Of a stretch of DNA of 64,000 nucleotides, positions 33,561 through 46,199 are shown in pieces. Source of the DNA: Aquatica leii (taxonomy: Eukaryota > Arthropoda > Insecta > Coleoptera > Lampyridae). The stretch lies in contig CM069436.1 of assembly GCA_035610365.1 (NCBI GenBank), positions 6,314,937 through 6,378,936 of the forward strand, read 5' to 3'. Below the pieces are notes generated by a model. The model was given only the letters and a program-made list of their open reading frames with translations. It had not been told where the DNA came from and made no database searches. The number at the start of each line of letters is the position of its first letter. The stretch's first letter is position 1. Both the position numbers and the translations under genes were made by a program.

Positions 33561-36500
33561 AGGCACGGAGTTCAAATTTTAATTTTTCGAAACTGCAAAA
33601 AAACCGTTTCTAAAACAATAAAACTTCTGCCTCGAAGTAGAGTTAAAATTCTAAGTCGTGTACCATTTTTTATAAACGTATTGTAACAAACTTGAAACTT
33701 TTTGTTGTCAAACTAAGTAACTAACATCTAATATATGTCAGGAATAAATTCCAGTTATAAAAAGGAATCGAAACCTTGTCCAAAACTATTAAGACCCTCT
33801 GACGTGCGATGATAACAATTCTTGATGTACTTGTATCGATCAACGTGATGACATACGTAATATACCTCAACTAGTAATATTCACCTTGGTCTTCATAACG
33901 TGCCCTACAAAACGAAATTCCATTCACGTATCAAATATTGCATTGAATAACAAATTTCGGACGTAACTTCCTACGATAAAAGAATCTAAAATAACTTTAG
34001 TTCCACTTAAGGCGCAACGATAAAAATAAAAAGCAATTGTATTTTACATGACTCAACTTTTAAGACAGTAAAAGTGATTAAAACCAACGCATTGTTCTTC
34101 CGATAAAACAACTTGAACGTTATGTAAACGTCGACTTAATTTTCGGTAATAGAAAAAGCGCAATTGCTCAATTTACACGTATCGTGGTTTAATTGAGTTT
34201 TAATTTTTTTTTACGTAAGCTAAATAATATTCGTTTCGAATACTTTCTCGGTAGTGTATTTACTTGTTAATGTTTAAGTACGCTTTTCCTCATTTCTTTT
34301 GATTGATTAATTGTTAACGTTCAACTAAATTCGTTTCGTGAACGTCGAGGAATAGGTTTTACGTAAACGTTCACCTAGTAAACGTAGACGAATTAAAAGC
34401 ACAACAGTTGGCTGCAAAAATATTTCGCTTAATATAAATTTCGCAATTGTTTCTGTGTTTATTCGGCACGTAGATGATTGATTAGTGTATTTCTTTCTTT
34501 ACTTTTGCGTTTTTATGCCGACTTTCTAAAATATAGACTGATAGATATTTTAATCACAAAAATAATTTTTTTAATTAAATACATTGCCTAAGTTGATGAG
34601 ATACCAACCAATGATATCTTTATGAACGTTCTCGATCATTTCGTCAATTTAACTAAAAAGCAGTGTACTGATTTTCAATTATAAAAACTAAAAAAAAATC
34701 AGTCTGGGTAATTTTTTAGATTTTTTTGGTCCTTCGAATAATAGAGTTATTTTCAGTTCAAGGCATTTTTTTATGATCGATATGAGTACTTTGTCAATGT
34801 TTTTTTTATCTCGATGATCCGTTCCATCCAAAGTTCATCTTTGTATTTTATCAGGACGTAGGTTTTCATTGTTAGGTTTTCAAAGAAATACAATGGAGTG
34901 GTTTTAGGCGTGAAACAGGTGTTTTTTCGATTTGCTTCATGTTTCTTCATTCTCCAAAGCGTTGTAGGTGGATTTGTTCTTGCTAGATCTTTTTCAATTT
35001 TTCTAACTCAGTATTCACTGTTGCATTTAAGCATCATTTGACGATGTTTTTTTTTTGGTTTTTGCAAATCCATTCTTTTAAGATGAAGACCGTAAAATAA
35101 CACTTGGTGGTGTAAAAAAAGCAGAACTGTGTTTAAAGCTTAGAGATCTAAAAAAGTAGAAAAAGATGGTAATAATCTTTGGTAATTACGCAAAAATAAT
35201 TAATAGAAATAGTGCAATAAATCACGCAAAAACTTCTTCTATACACAGATTTGAAATGGTCATCTAGTATTTTAAAGTTTCTTTATTAAACTGTATATTC
35301 TTTATTTGACATTGTACTGATCGTTCTCTATCAATATTAAGAAAGTTTCTTAAAATTCTTTTTCTTTGTCTACTTAACTTTACTTTTTTGTAATCGTGAT
35401 GTTTCTTTTTCATTTGAATGCTACTAAATTTTGAAAGTGTTTTTTGTTTGTTAATGTTGGCTTCATTAAACTACAGAGTGACATAACATTTTCTTCAATT
35501 TATTTTTTGTTATCAATGCCTACTTTCACAATATTGTATAATTGCTGTTTCTAACAGAAACCACGGTATTTTGGCACCAAAAAAAAATCACGAAATCTAT
35601 CCGGAGATGGTAAAATTGTTATACTATGTGTGTTCAAAAATCATTTTCTACTTTTACCTTACATAATATATAAAATTCTAAAAAGAATTAAAAACTTAAT
35701 TTTAGACGTCACTGTGTTTTCAAGAAAATGTCGAAACGAATAAATTACTCACTAACTAATCGCGCTGAAATTGTAACAACTTTCTCTTCGATTTTTAATA
35801 GTAAACAGCAAGATGAATTATGCACATAAAAGCCATGTCTAATAATAATGTAAGAATTTTAAAAAGTCCAAAAATAAGTTAAGCAATTACATCATATTTA
35901 CTCGAAGGTGTAAGAACAAGTTGCAATTTAGGTTATACACTGGTTTTGAATTATACAAGTGGAACACAAATTAATATTCAGCTTTGTTGTGAACGATCAA
36001 TACAAGGTAAATGAAGCGTTCTTTAATTGTTTTTTTTCGTTTTGTTTGTTCACACTGTAGTTTATTAGTGACATCTGCCGCCACTTTCGCCTTTTCCGCG
36101 TAATTAAATACATAATGTATATTTTGGGAAATTTTAAGGTTTTTATTTAGTTTAGAAAGTCCTATAAGTAAATGAATTATGCAAAAATTTCACTTAGCGC
36201 TAACACTGAAGATTCGATTCGTTTCGTACGAGTCAATTAAAGTTGGCCTTTCGACGCTTACCATAAGCACCAAAAATAATCTTTTAATTTAAAAATTATA
36301 GGTAATTTGGCACGGGCGGTAGTTACTTTAAAAGCGAAAAAGGTTTAAAAATGCTAATTGATAATCAAGTCGCGAAACTTCATTGTACGAAGGCCGTCGA
36401 TAATACTTAATGCGACTTTGTCGCCGTTTTTAGTTGATTTTTTTTGTAGTTTCGCAATTACGTATTACGTGTGCCTTTCTTAGCCGTTAGAAATTAAATT

Positions 36501-37150
36501 GAACAATAAATAAGTGATACTTCTTCTAGCGTTACCGTTAGTAATAAACCAGATATGTTTTAACACAAACCCACATTTCTCTACTTTTATTTTTTTTCTT
36601 GCAAAACCAGTTACTTTGGCGATTAATTAATTGCGAAACATTTATATACTTTTAAATACAACCGCTATCAAAACAGTTACTTAAAAATATTACAAATTTT
36701 TCAAAACCAAATTGCGTCAGAGAATGTACATAATATGATAAAATCAAAAGACCGGTAATTACAATTACGTTATTTCGGCATTTTAATGTTTAAGAAGATG
36801 ATTTCCAGTCTTTTATTGTAATGTTACGCAACTCAAAACAATTAACGGATATTTAAATAAAAACGACAAAAAAAATATCGGTCATTGGTGTCAGGTGCGT
36901 ATTCTCGCACTCTACTTTGAGTATTATTCATTTTTTAAGTTTAAAAGAAACGAAACTTTTCTTAATGCAATGTACCAAGACTTTAAGTTAGAATTCTTCA
37001 ATGGGTCGCAAAGCTGTTAAAGCCTCCGCCGAATATTTGCAGTTTACTTTATCCAAAAAAGACTTCTTATCTTAACGTCAGTGTCGACAAAAATTTTTTT
37101 TTGCTTGTAGCCGTCGGTGACATTCTATAAAAGGAGCTAGTTTTTGAGAA
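33560..37150. other. 3.6 kb of AT-rich DNA without recognisable genes
   Basis: No transposon ends or conserved coding blocks found. An unassigned 76-codon open frame lies at 34771-34998 on the minus strand. A TATAAAAG lies at about 37116-37123 just before the LINE 3' end, without a matching Initiator. Patches with lower AT content near 36300-36450 and 36990-37090 could be conserved non-coding sequence; that is a guess. Confidence 0.45.
34771..34998 (-). other. Unrecognised open frame, possible pseudogene piece
   Basis: Minus-strand frame with no ATG at its start, open for about 76 codons: NPPTTLWRMKKHEANRKNTC, TPLYFFENLTMKTYVLIKYK and DELWMERIIEI. The composition is more protein-like than chance AT-rich ORFs nearby (Trp, Cys and Pro present). 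A frameshifted extension upstream is possible. I do not recognise the family. Confidence 0.3.
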
Positions 37151-37159
37151 TATTTTTGG

Positions 37160-39835
37160 CGTAAGTCATTTCATTTTTTCTCCTCTCCTCTTAGCTGTTT
37201 CCTCCTTCTCCATACTTCTTGCATCCATTCCGTTCATTTTTTCTACTTTCTTAACCTCTTCTCTTAACTCCCTGCATTCATTTTTCATGTGTTTAAGGTC
37301 CACCGTCTCTTCTCTAGTATTTATTTCCTAACTCTTTGTTTCCACATCTGAACCTTGCTATCATTTTTTTCTTCTTGCTTTTGTTTCCTTCTGGAACCCT
37401 TTCTCCCTTGATATTCTTATAATACACATTATATCTGGCTTCTTTTATTTTTGTCCATTTTTCCTGCTTTTCTATGTCCCTATCTCTCTACTTCTTCTTT
37501 CGCGTACCCGTTTCTTTTATAATATTCTTCTCTACCATCCAGCCCGTACTTCACTCTTCCTCTCTTTCCAACATTCTTGTAGCATTTGGTTCTTTCCCTC
37601 AGTTCTTCCTCGTATTGTATAGCCTTTTTTCCTTTCTGTACTCTTATATTCTCTGGCAGCACTTTCTCTCTTATAATATACCCCAGTGTTTCTCTATCTA
37701 GCCCTAATACCCATTTTTAGTATTTTTTTAAATTCCTTCTACCTTTATACTCCTTCCATCCATATATCACCACACTTTTTATTAGCTTCTCAAACAGCAG
37801 TCTTCTTTTTTCTATGTCAACCCCAAACAATCTTTCCTCCAGTCCACACTTGTCCTATTAACATGTGTCCTTTTCTCACTCTTTCCTTTATGTAAATTCC
37901 TTCACCTGTTGCACGTTATCCACCCTCTGTTTCACTCTTTTTTTTTCCCCCTCCCTTTGTAAGTACTATTATTTTTGTTTTCTCCGTATATACTTCCATT
38001 CTTTTTTTTTCATATAGCTTTCCAGCGTCTTCATCATCTCCTTGATTTTTTTTCCTTTTTAGCCACCAACACTATGTCATCAGCATACGCCAACGACCAC
38101 GCCTTTACTTTCCCTACTACTATCCCTCCTATCTGTTGTCCGCTCATCTCCAAATTTCCCTTCTTAGTAATTTTTTTCTATTCTTTCTATTAATCTTCCA
38201 TTAATTTTTTTTCCTAATGTATTCCCAAAGTTTTTCCCGGTTGACTCTGTCAAAAGCGGCTTTGAAATCTACGGAAAGTGCCGCCATTTTCCCTTTTTTT
38301 CTAGCTTTCTATTCGCCAGGTGTTTCAATATATATATATATATATGTTGTCTATCACTCTGCTTCCTTTTCTAAATCCGGCTTGTCCGTTTGGTACCAAA
38401 CTCCTTTCCTCTATTTTCTTCTGTAGTCCTCCTTGTAGCACTGTCGCATATAATTTGTATGCCGTACTTAATGTCACCTCTCTGTAATTCTTCACTTCCT
38501 TTCTGTCTCCTTTTTTGTGTATAGGGCATATTATTCCCTCTCTCCATTTCTCCGGGAATCCTTCTCCTTTCCAAGTTTATTTACTATTTCCGTCATCTTC
38601 TTTGCTACATTTGCTTCCCCGTATTCCCCATCTTCTCCTGCCGCCATCCCTTTTTTTACCTTTTTTATTGCCTCTATTACTTCGTCTTCGTTTATTCCAT
38701 CTCAATCTCGTTTTTCCCATCTAACTACTACTGCTTTTTTTGTCTTTCTTCTCCTTTCTGATTTTGTTCCTCAGGCAACTCTTTTTCCCACCACTTACTC
38801 AGTCTTTTTCTTACATCCATGTCTTCTGTAATCCCGCTACATTCTGTTTTCTGATGCACTTCAAAAATCTCGTCCCTTGTTTTTTATTCTTCTTGGTCTT
38901 TTTCCTTTTCATTACTCATTATTCCTATTCTTTGCGATTTTGTCATCATTCTTTTTTTTCACCCCCTTCTCTTTTTAGTTTTATCCCCTTTGACTACCCA
39001 TATTCTCTCCCCTTTCTCTGCTTAGCTCCCTGTCTCTGTAGTTGCATATGTATTTTTCTCCGTCTATTTCCATTTTCCAGTATCCTACCCTTACTTTCCC
39101 TTCCGCTCTTTTGTCTACCGCTTTGTTCATTGTTTTTCTTTGTACTCTCTTTTCTTCACATGTCAAGTCGTGATTTATGTAAATTCTTGTGATTCTTAAT
39201 TTCCTTTTTTCTGCCATCAGTTTCTGCTTTTCCTCCCATCCTCCAATCTCCGCCACCACCATTTTATTTTCCTTCTTTCTATTTATCACAGTCCCCTTTT
39301 AACTTCTACTTTTACGTTTAATTTTTCTTCCAGCATCAATACTAATTCCTTTTGTGGTTCTTTACTTCTTCAGCCCGTTATTACAATATTATTCTTTCTT
39401 TTCCATCTTTCCTCATCTTTTGCTTTTTTCTAGTTTTTCTAGTCTCTCTACCAGTTCCTCTTTTTCTTTATTCCACTTTTTTTCCTTTTCTCTCATTTCT
39501 TCTTTTATTTATTTGATTTTTTGCCTTATTGCTTGCATGTTTTCTTCCATCTATCTGTTTCATCAGCTCTCTCATTAATTCCTTTAGTTCCTCCATTTCT
39601 TTCTGTTCTTTTCTCTTTTCTCTCTTGTATTATTGAACTGTTTCCTTCGTTTTCCTCTGTTATTTTTTTAATGTCCGGTGATCTTATTGTTTTCTTGTCA
39701 TTACTATTAATTTGTTTTCTGTCATTTTCCTCTTTTTTTCTTCCTTTTTTAATAATTCCTTTCTTCCTTTTATTCTTCCGTACTTTCTTTTCTTTTTTTT
39801 TGTGTTTAATCCCTCGGGCTTTCTGTATTGTCGGG
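37160..39835 (-). mobile_element. LINE of the same family as 24796-29053, endonuclease missing
   Basis: Minus strand: ORF1 with Lys/Glu coiled coil (39330-39830), NNIVITGLK and LRITRIYINHDLTCEEKR (38981-39289). Then, after only about 250 bp, RT blocks: FPEKWREGIICPIHKKGDRK, VKNYREVTL, LVPNGQAGFRKGSRVIDNIY and DFKAAFDRVNREKLWEYI. The C-terminal domain follows with GREEYYKRNGYAKEEVER. The GDFNA endonuclease region has no room between ORF1 and RT, so an internal deletion is likely. Many frameshifts, including a TA expansion. Confidence 0.75.
38328..38345. repeat. (TA)9 microsatellite inside the RT
   Basis: An 18-base AT/TA run replaces the region that reads IDNIYIMKHLANKELE in the copy at 62490-63077. 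Here it reads IDNIYIYIYI. The related copy has a short ATATATAT at the same point, so the repeat probably grew from it. Confidence 0.85.
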
Positions 39836-39844
39836 CGCTTTCAA

Positions 39845-41090
39845 GTCGATAGACTTACATCCGTGTAATAAAGTCAATGCTCCAATCTAGCTGGTGTCTT
39901 CTGCGCTGTAATGCTATTCATTCAAAGAGGATATGATATGCTGTTTCATCTTTCATCTTCTTTTGGACAATGTTTGTCTCCAGATTATCTATAAAGATGT
40001 TAATGTTATGCATCACTTTCTTAAGAGCTCCAATGTCTGTCAGGAGACTGACTACTTGCTTGATATGAGTTCTGTTCAGTCTTAGCAAGGCTTTGGTGGT
40101 CCGTGACTTTAAAGTTTTTAGCAATATTTTGCCATGTGTTGCGTTATTGCAGTTTTCCCAATTCTGCTGATAAGTGACATCAACTAATTCTCTGATCGCT
40201 GAGCGGACTTAATTTTTCTAGATTTAGACCAGGTTCTGGACTGTTCATTACTTTGCGGACTGCTTCTTTTGCGAGCTAGTACGCTTTTTCATCATCTCCT
40301 TCTATACCACGGCGACTTGGAATACAGCATAATCTTACTGTGTTCTTTTGGCTTAAGGTTTGAAGTTTGAATATACATTCATTGACTAGTCTAGACAAGA
40401 TACTGAATGCGTTCAACGCTTTCAGTGCTACTTGACTGTCTGTAAGAATGTAGACGTTTCGGTTTCTGCATAAACTAATAGTTTGCATTTTAGCTTGAAA
40501 GATGTTGCATAGTTTTTCTAGGCTGACTCTTTTGTTGGTGGTTCTAGGATTGGCGTATACACCAAATCAAATTTAGAACCATCCGCGTAATTTATTATTT
40601 GTTGGAGTTGGTAGTTAGCTTGAATCCCTTTTCAAAATCGAAGACTTTGTTTATTAACACATTCACTGCCGATGTCATTTTTTGCAAGTAACCCAATCGC
40701 CGATAACCATTTTTAAGCTTCAGTGATTTTACTTTAGTATAAAATGATCAACAAATTAGTTTTGATTTACACTGTGGCGTAAAAATTAAAAAATACGAGA
40801 CCACACATATGGTGTGTGGTCGGCCTCATCTACAAGCCACACATCACACAGCGTCTATGTGATCGGTAGTGAATGTGTTAAGTCAGAGCCCATTTCTATT
40901 ATTTAAGTTACTTATGTGTGACATAATCTGATAGTTTGCCATTGTCCTTTCCATGGAGTAATCGGAGGTGTTGTCGAAGGCTCCCTGTATATCAAAACTG
41001 CATACTCTTTACACTTTTTTCCAATCTTTTCTTCTAGGAATTTGGCTAGTTTCGACCAAATTGTATTGTTCCAGTATCCGTTAAGCCTTA
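39845..41090 (-). pseudogene. I-like LINE fragment: RT scrap, RNase H and knuckle
   Basis: Minus strand: FDIQGAFDNTSD (RT palm block of I-type LINEs, about 40990), then directly RNase H: YADGSKFD (first Asp), MQTISLCRNRNVYILTDSQV, ALKALNAFSILSRLVNEC and LCCIPSRRGIEGDDE. The order matches retroelement RNase H (DGSK, E, TDSQ, HxGxxGN), with some catalytic positions changed. ETAYHILFECIALQRRR-type sequence follows near 39930. Most of the RT is deleted between the two parts. A MITE sits in the gap. Confidence 0.7.
40658..40877. mobile_element. piggyBac-type MITE with TTAA target duplication
   Basis: CACATTCACTGCCGAT at 40658-40673 and ATCGGTAGTGAATGTG at 40862-40877 are inverted repeats with one mismatch in 16. 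TTAA flanks both sides (40654-40657, 40878-40881), the piggyBac target. The 220-bp element also contains an internal perfect hairpin, GACCACACA and TGTGTGGTC. No coding capacity. Confidence 0.9.
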
Positions 41091-41099
41091 GAGTTCAAT

Positions 41100-44000
41100 A
41101 CTACTTTATTTGAAGATCTGAACTGTTGATGTTTGATCTTGTCTTGTAGTTTTTGTTTATATACATGTCAGTGCTTGCGTAATATAAAAGTTTGAGTCTC
41201 CATGTTTCCGGTTGACTTATACGTCGTATTGCGGGATATGTAGGCGAGTTCAAGCTCCTTTTTGGTAGTCATCTCATCTTTCTTGCCAGGCCTGAGGCGA
41301 CTCTTCTTTTCTTATTGATTTAAAGGTCCCAAGTCGCGCTTTTGCTCGTTCTTCCAAAACGACACCCGCTAAGACCTTCGCAGCCTCGAACGAGACTGTT
41401 GTGAAAGCCGAAATTATCCTTAGGGCGATTTTTCTTTGGGACGTTTCTGCACGCGTCCGAAGTCTACTTATCCCTAACACCCCGTTCCACACTGGCGCTG
41501 CGCATAGAAATGTCGAGTGAATCGTTTACATGATTACTTAGCGTTTAGCTGTTGTTGGGCTGCGCAAAGAAGAGGTTTTTGTCCAGAACGACACCCAGGT
41601 ATATTAAATTATTTTTGGTAGATAACGTCACACCTTTGTAACAGAATTTTATTTTATCGAGCTTTCTTTTGGTCGTAAAAGCAATCGCTCGGTTTTTTTA
41701 ATTGTTAATGACAACTTATTTTTCCTCAGCCACTCGTTTGTCACGAGTAGCCTTTGATTCATGTTGTGGGTTAAAGATTGGACAGCTTTTCCTTCCCCAA
41801 AGATAGCGAAAAAGTTGGCAAAGGCCGTTAGATGTATGGTATCTGGTAGCTGGGTGGTCAGTAAATCGTCGTAGAACATGTTTCACAATGTGCGGCCAAA
41901 AATGGATCTTTGTGGGACCCCACAGATCATTTGATGTTGGATACTGTACTCTCACTCTACTGTGTACATCAAAGTCCTATTTATCAGATAGCTCGTGGTG
42001 AGTTTTATCAGATGAGAATTGATAGCTTTCTGGCACATCTTTACAATCAGAAAGACTCAATAGACCGAGTTGAATGTATTTTTGATATCAAGAGAAACTA
42101 GTGCTCTAATTTGTCTGGTTCTTCAAGTTCACTTCTTAGCCTTAGCTGTTTTAAACCATATTAAAGGGGTGACAAACCGCCTAGCCTGTCTAATTCATTT
42201 GCAATTATCTTAAGAATAATTCTTTTTAATAACGTTCCAATATTGTCAGTGAGGCATAAAGGGCGATAATCCTTTTGTGGCTGCTTCGTCACTATATGTT
42301 TTAACGATCAGAACAAAATTTGCATTCTTCCATTAATCTGCTAAGTTTCCTTTTGAAAATTCTGCGTTGAATAACTTTAATAAGGGTCCTGGATAGTCTT
42401 TAGCTAAGAGTTTAATTTTTTCGTTCTGGATAGCATCTGGAACGGAGGCTTTTTTAGTGCCTAAGCACGATGAGTAGTCTCTCCGATAAGCCAGTTGTTT
42501 ATGCAATGTTCTGGCAATAATGTGTCAATTGCGCGTCAGGATTTTTTGATAAAAGGAACGTTGAGTTCTTTGCCAACTTTAATTTTCTTTGTGACTACCT
42601 TGTATCCCGTTTCCCAAGGGTTATTGACGAGTTCCGCGCATATATCTTCCAACGCTGTCTTTTTTGCTTTGACAATTGCTTTTTTGTAGTTATACCTTTT
42701 GTTTTTGAAATCATCCACTATGTAGGGCGGAGGGCCTTTTCTCCGTTGGCATAGCACTCTTCAACGGCTCTCATTGCAGAATCTTCGTAATCGCTCTAGC
42801 TCGCTTGACCACCAATAAGGAGCGTTTCTACGTTTACTTTTTCTTGAAGACGACATCCTTGCGTTACAGGCAAAAGTCAGGGCTTGGGTAATCGACTCGG
42901 CGTTCATAACAGTATCATAGTATAATTTATTTTCTGGATTTTATCGAATTTGAGCTCGAGTTTATTGCGGTTCCATCTAGGTGTTTGATAAGGTAAGTTT
43001 TCTTTTCGTTTATCGTTGAGTTTCAATTCAAACATGGTGTATTTATAAACACTTATACTTTCTTCCTTTAGTATTGCCCATTGCTTTACCTGACATGCCA
43101 CCTCTTTGAAGCAGAACGGGAGATCTATAAAAAAGGTTTTATTTCAGCATACAAACGTTGGCTCTAACCCTATGTTTAATATAACTAAGTCTTCTTTTGC
43201 CATCCACTCGAGTAGGTAGTCTCCTCTTTTGTTTGGCTTGCTGGATCCCCACTCCGTCGCTTTTGCATTAAAGTCCTCTACGAATACCACCGGGCCACCC
43301 GTATCTTTACTGTTCTTGGAGATGTTATCTAGCTCTGAGCAAAAATCTGTGAAGCTCGCGTTGGGTGAGATGTAACAATTGGACGTTGTTATTTTACCTA
43401 TCTGCAGTTTCCTGTAAATATTCCCCTCCAAGCACTTGATCCCCGCGGTGTTCTTGGTGGATGCATAAATTGCTGTCCGGTGGTCTGCGTTTATTGTTAG
43501 TTTCATGTTGTCAGCGATGATAATGTTTGGCTCTCTAATTAAGATAGCGGTCGCCCTAATTTTTTTGGTAATCACTGGCAGTAATATTTGTGCTTTTCGC
43601 CTACGGCCTACTTTCTGCCTGGTTTTCTTTTTTATTTCTAAAGCAAAAGGAGTAGCATTGTCTGGGCGTGGAATTTTATTCCCGTGAGTAACTACGGTTG
43701 TTGTGTTCTCAAATTTTAAAACTGGGTCTACTGCCTTCTTCTTCTTCTTCATTTTTTGTTTTCTTTTAAAGTTGGGGTCATGCTTAATCCTTTTGGTTTT
43801 GCAAGATTACTTAGCGTGTTTTCTGCGTTCTTTGGCTGTAAGAATGGCTTTTTTGAGCTTGTTATGGTCTTTTTCTGCTTGACAGACTGTCTTTGACTAT
43901 AAGTCTGGACTGTCAGCTCCGGAGTAGAAGTGCTTGTTCTTATGGTGGTAATTATCTGGGTGACGGCAGTCTGCGCCGCAATAACCCGAAGCGGTAAAAA

Positions 44001-44180
44001 CTCTATCGATCTGTCGTTTTTAGTCTGTAATAAATTTGTTGTGAGACGTGGCTACAGTCAGCAGTTTATCGGTTCCCATATGTGGGACCGGCATCGTATT
44101 GTTACCTCAGTGCAAACCCTTCGCTACAACACTACAGCTGAGTCAGGTGGCTTTCACCTTTATGTATTCGGTTTCCTATT
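41100..44180 (-). mobile_element. R1-like LINE, end of ORF1 and most of ORF2
   Basis: A single R1 copy on the minus strand. ORF1 zinc-knuckle remains (YCGADCRHPDNY, HFYSGADSPDL) lie at about 43880-44010, followed by an ORF2 spanning endonuclease, RT and C terminus. The left border with the I-like fragment is uncertain within about 150 bp. Confidence 0.75.
41275..43752 (-). pseudogene. R1-like LINE ORF2 (endonuclease-RT), broken
   Basis: The endonuclease part is open for 202 codons (43144-43752): VGRRRKAQILLPVITKK, LIREPNIIIADN, NCYISPNASFTDFCSEL, VFVEDFNAKATEWGSS (canonical GDFNAK, here EDFNAK) and KRGDYLLEWMAKEDLVILN. The linker reads NPWETGYKVVTKKIKVGKEL (42536-42757). The RT catalytic stretch is at 41649-41955: FYDDLLTTQLPDTIHLTAFA, with FANF in place of FADD. 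The C terminus at 41274-41492 reads RTRAETSQRKIALRIISAFT and KVLAGVVLEERAKARLG. Several stops and frameshifts. The changes at the endonuclease and RT sites indicate drift after death. Confidence 0.8.
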
Positions 44181-44229
44181 CGCCACCTAGAGACGCGCCT
44201 GGTGGGTACCCAGCCTCACAGGTTAGATA

Positions 44230-45440
44230 TTAAAATTTTAGGATCATCGCAGTTTCGAGAAAGTTATCTATGGGTTGGTTTTATGAATTTGTCTAAATTG
44301 TTTAGAGTTAGCGGATACAATCGTCACATTGGAGGGTGTGTCGTTTTGGTAATGAACGATTGCACCTAATTTTAATATAGCTGTGGTACTAAGCAAATAT
44401 AGGTCAAAAATGAATATAGAGAAAAAATAAGTGTGGCAGTGTTTTGAGTTTTAAAAAATGTGTAGTTTACCTCTTTGTGTCTAATTTGTCTTATTATTCA
44501 TTTACTTTGACAAAGGCGTCAAGACAAAATACTAAACCTGTAGGTACGCCGTGGACTGATTGCGTTTGGGAACCACTGTATATCTTGTAATAATAGAATT
44601 TTTTTTAAATAAAATAGTGTCGCAAAAAGATGCTATGTAGCTTTAATTGCTATACAAAGTGTTTTAAACAAAAATCATACGCATTCTTAACAACGATACA
44701 AACAAGAAATGCAAAGTGACAGTAAACTCATAACTTAGCAACAATCAAGTAATAAACGCGACAATAAATAATAGACAAATCAAACGACCCACCAATAGAA
44801 AAGAAGATCCTCAAACTAACAACTTATTTGTTCACATTAATTTTGTAAGTTGAAAATTATTGTTTTTCGGTTTATGTTTTTAAAAAAATTAAAGTTTTTT
44901 ATTTATTTCAACTGCTTTGGTTTTTACGATATTTATAAAAAATCTTCAGATTGGTTTAACTGTAAAGTTTCTAAACGTTTAGTAAAATCAATTAAATATT
45001 ATCTAAATTAAAACGCCTTTTATTTTTTATTATATAGTTTAAGTTATAAAATTATTCAATTAAATTCGATTAAGTCGTAAACTAGCCATTCCAAAAATAC
45101 AATTAAACGAAATTAAAAAATGCAATAAACAACAATAAAATTAAGTCAAATTTAGTATGAAATGCACAGTTTTTTTAGATTTGTGTTAGATGCTGTGTCA
45201 ATCACAAAATTCGATAAAAAGAAAATTCTAATAAATTAAAATCATGCACGCTTCGAAGGTGAGCTATGTGCTCCAGAAAATCTGCAGGCAACAGTTATTT
45301 ACAACAGAACTTTACGTACCGAAATTCTGTTAGAAACGAAAAAAAATGTTACCTAATGAACACACAAAACGAGCATTTGTGTTATTATTATAACACAAAT
45401 AATAACATTTTTTTATTAACGTTTTGTATATAGTAATCTA
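44230..45440. other. AT-rich non-coding DNA
   Basis: No coding frame or transposon end seen. The AT-rich texture is like the other gap regions. Confidence 0.5.
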
Positions 45441-45475
45441 CAGGGTGTCCCAGAATATGTGGGCAATTTTCCGGA
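45441..45475. mobile_element. Orphan mariner-type terminal repeat
   Basis: CAGGGTGTCCCAGAATATGT preceded by TA is a typical end of Tc1/mariner-superfamily elements in insects. No partner TGGGACACCCTG is visible downstream, so the other end is lost. It may belong with the transposase scrap at 47270-47410. Confidence 0.5.
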
Positions 45476-46004
45476 TTTTCATAAGATACATAAAAATAAT
45501 ACGGCAAGATTTAAAATAACTCTTTGATGTCATTTAATATTTTTTTTAATATGATGGTTTTTTTTAAACCCTTTTATTCACATTTGGCTTATTTAGTGTG
45601 CCAGTGATGGACTTGCTCTAACACATTTTCTTACACCCTACGACGAACAAAAAAATCTCTCGCGTCTAGTTCAACAAATATTTAGGGTAATTATGGGAGA
45701 GAAGTCTTCACAAAGGCATCTGTCTCTCGCCCTTGGGTGAGACGCCGCATTAAAAAGAGAGATGCCACATAACTTATTTTGACAACTTCCAATCTTTTTC
45801 ACGAAGTTCAGCTCTAGAACATTTATTCCACTCAGCAAGATTTGAATCAATAATAGACCACGATACGCTATTTTTCTTAAGAGGGCATGCATAGTGTTTT
45901 TGATGATATTTTTTTTATAGTGTTTTTTATAGAAAGTCATTTCTTTTTGTTTTTCTTATTTTGAGTATTTTTTTCTTTTGTTAAATCTTATAGGTATTTT
46001 AGGA

Positions 46005-46190
46005 ACCAGAAATAATTCGTGCAAAGTTTGCCTGGTAGTCAATCAGAAAATTCAGGTTTCCTGTTAACATCCTTGACTATTACAACTGATTGAAAATATT
46101 TTCCATCCGCACTATAGCAAGCTATTGCATTAGTATTTTCGCTTCTTTCTTTTAAAGGCACTGTAATAAAGCATCTTTTATAATTTTGCT
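46005..46190 (-). pseudogene. pogo/Tigger-type DDE transposase remnant
   Basis: The minus strand reads ERSENTNAIACYSADGKYF, VVIVKDVNRKPEFSD, then TGA where Gly is expected, then LPG. This matches the DDE_1 superfamily (ER.. ..A..A.G...P..I.K......ELxDGLPPG). Open frames to the left and right (45671-45940, 46297-46479) may be further pieces, but I do not recognise them. Confidence 0.5.
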
Positions 46191-46199
46191 AGAAGATAT

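Noticed and set aside
37116-37123. TATAAAAG as a promoter
   Set aside because: No Initiator at the expected distance, and it directly borders a LINE 3' end.
45671-45940. 89-codon minus-strand ORF near the pogo relic
   Set aside because: It might be part of a transposon, but I could not match any block, so it is mentioned only as context.
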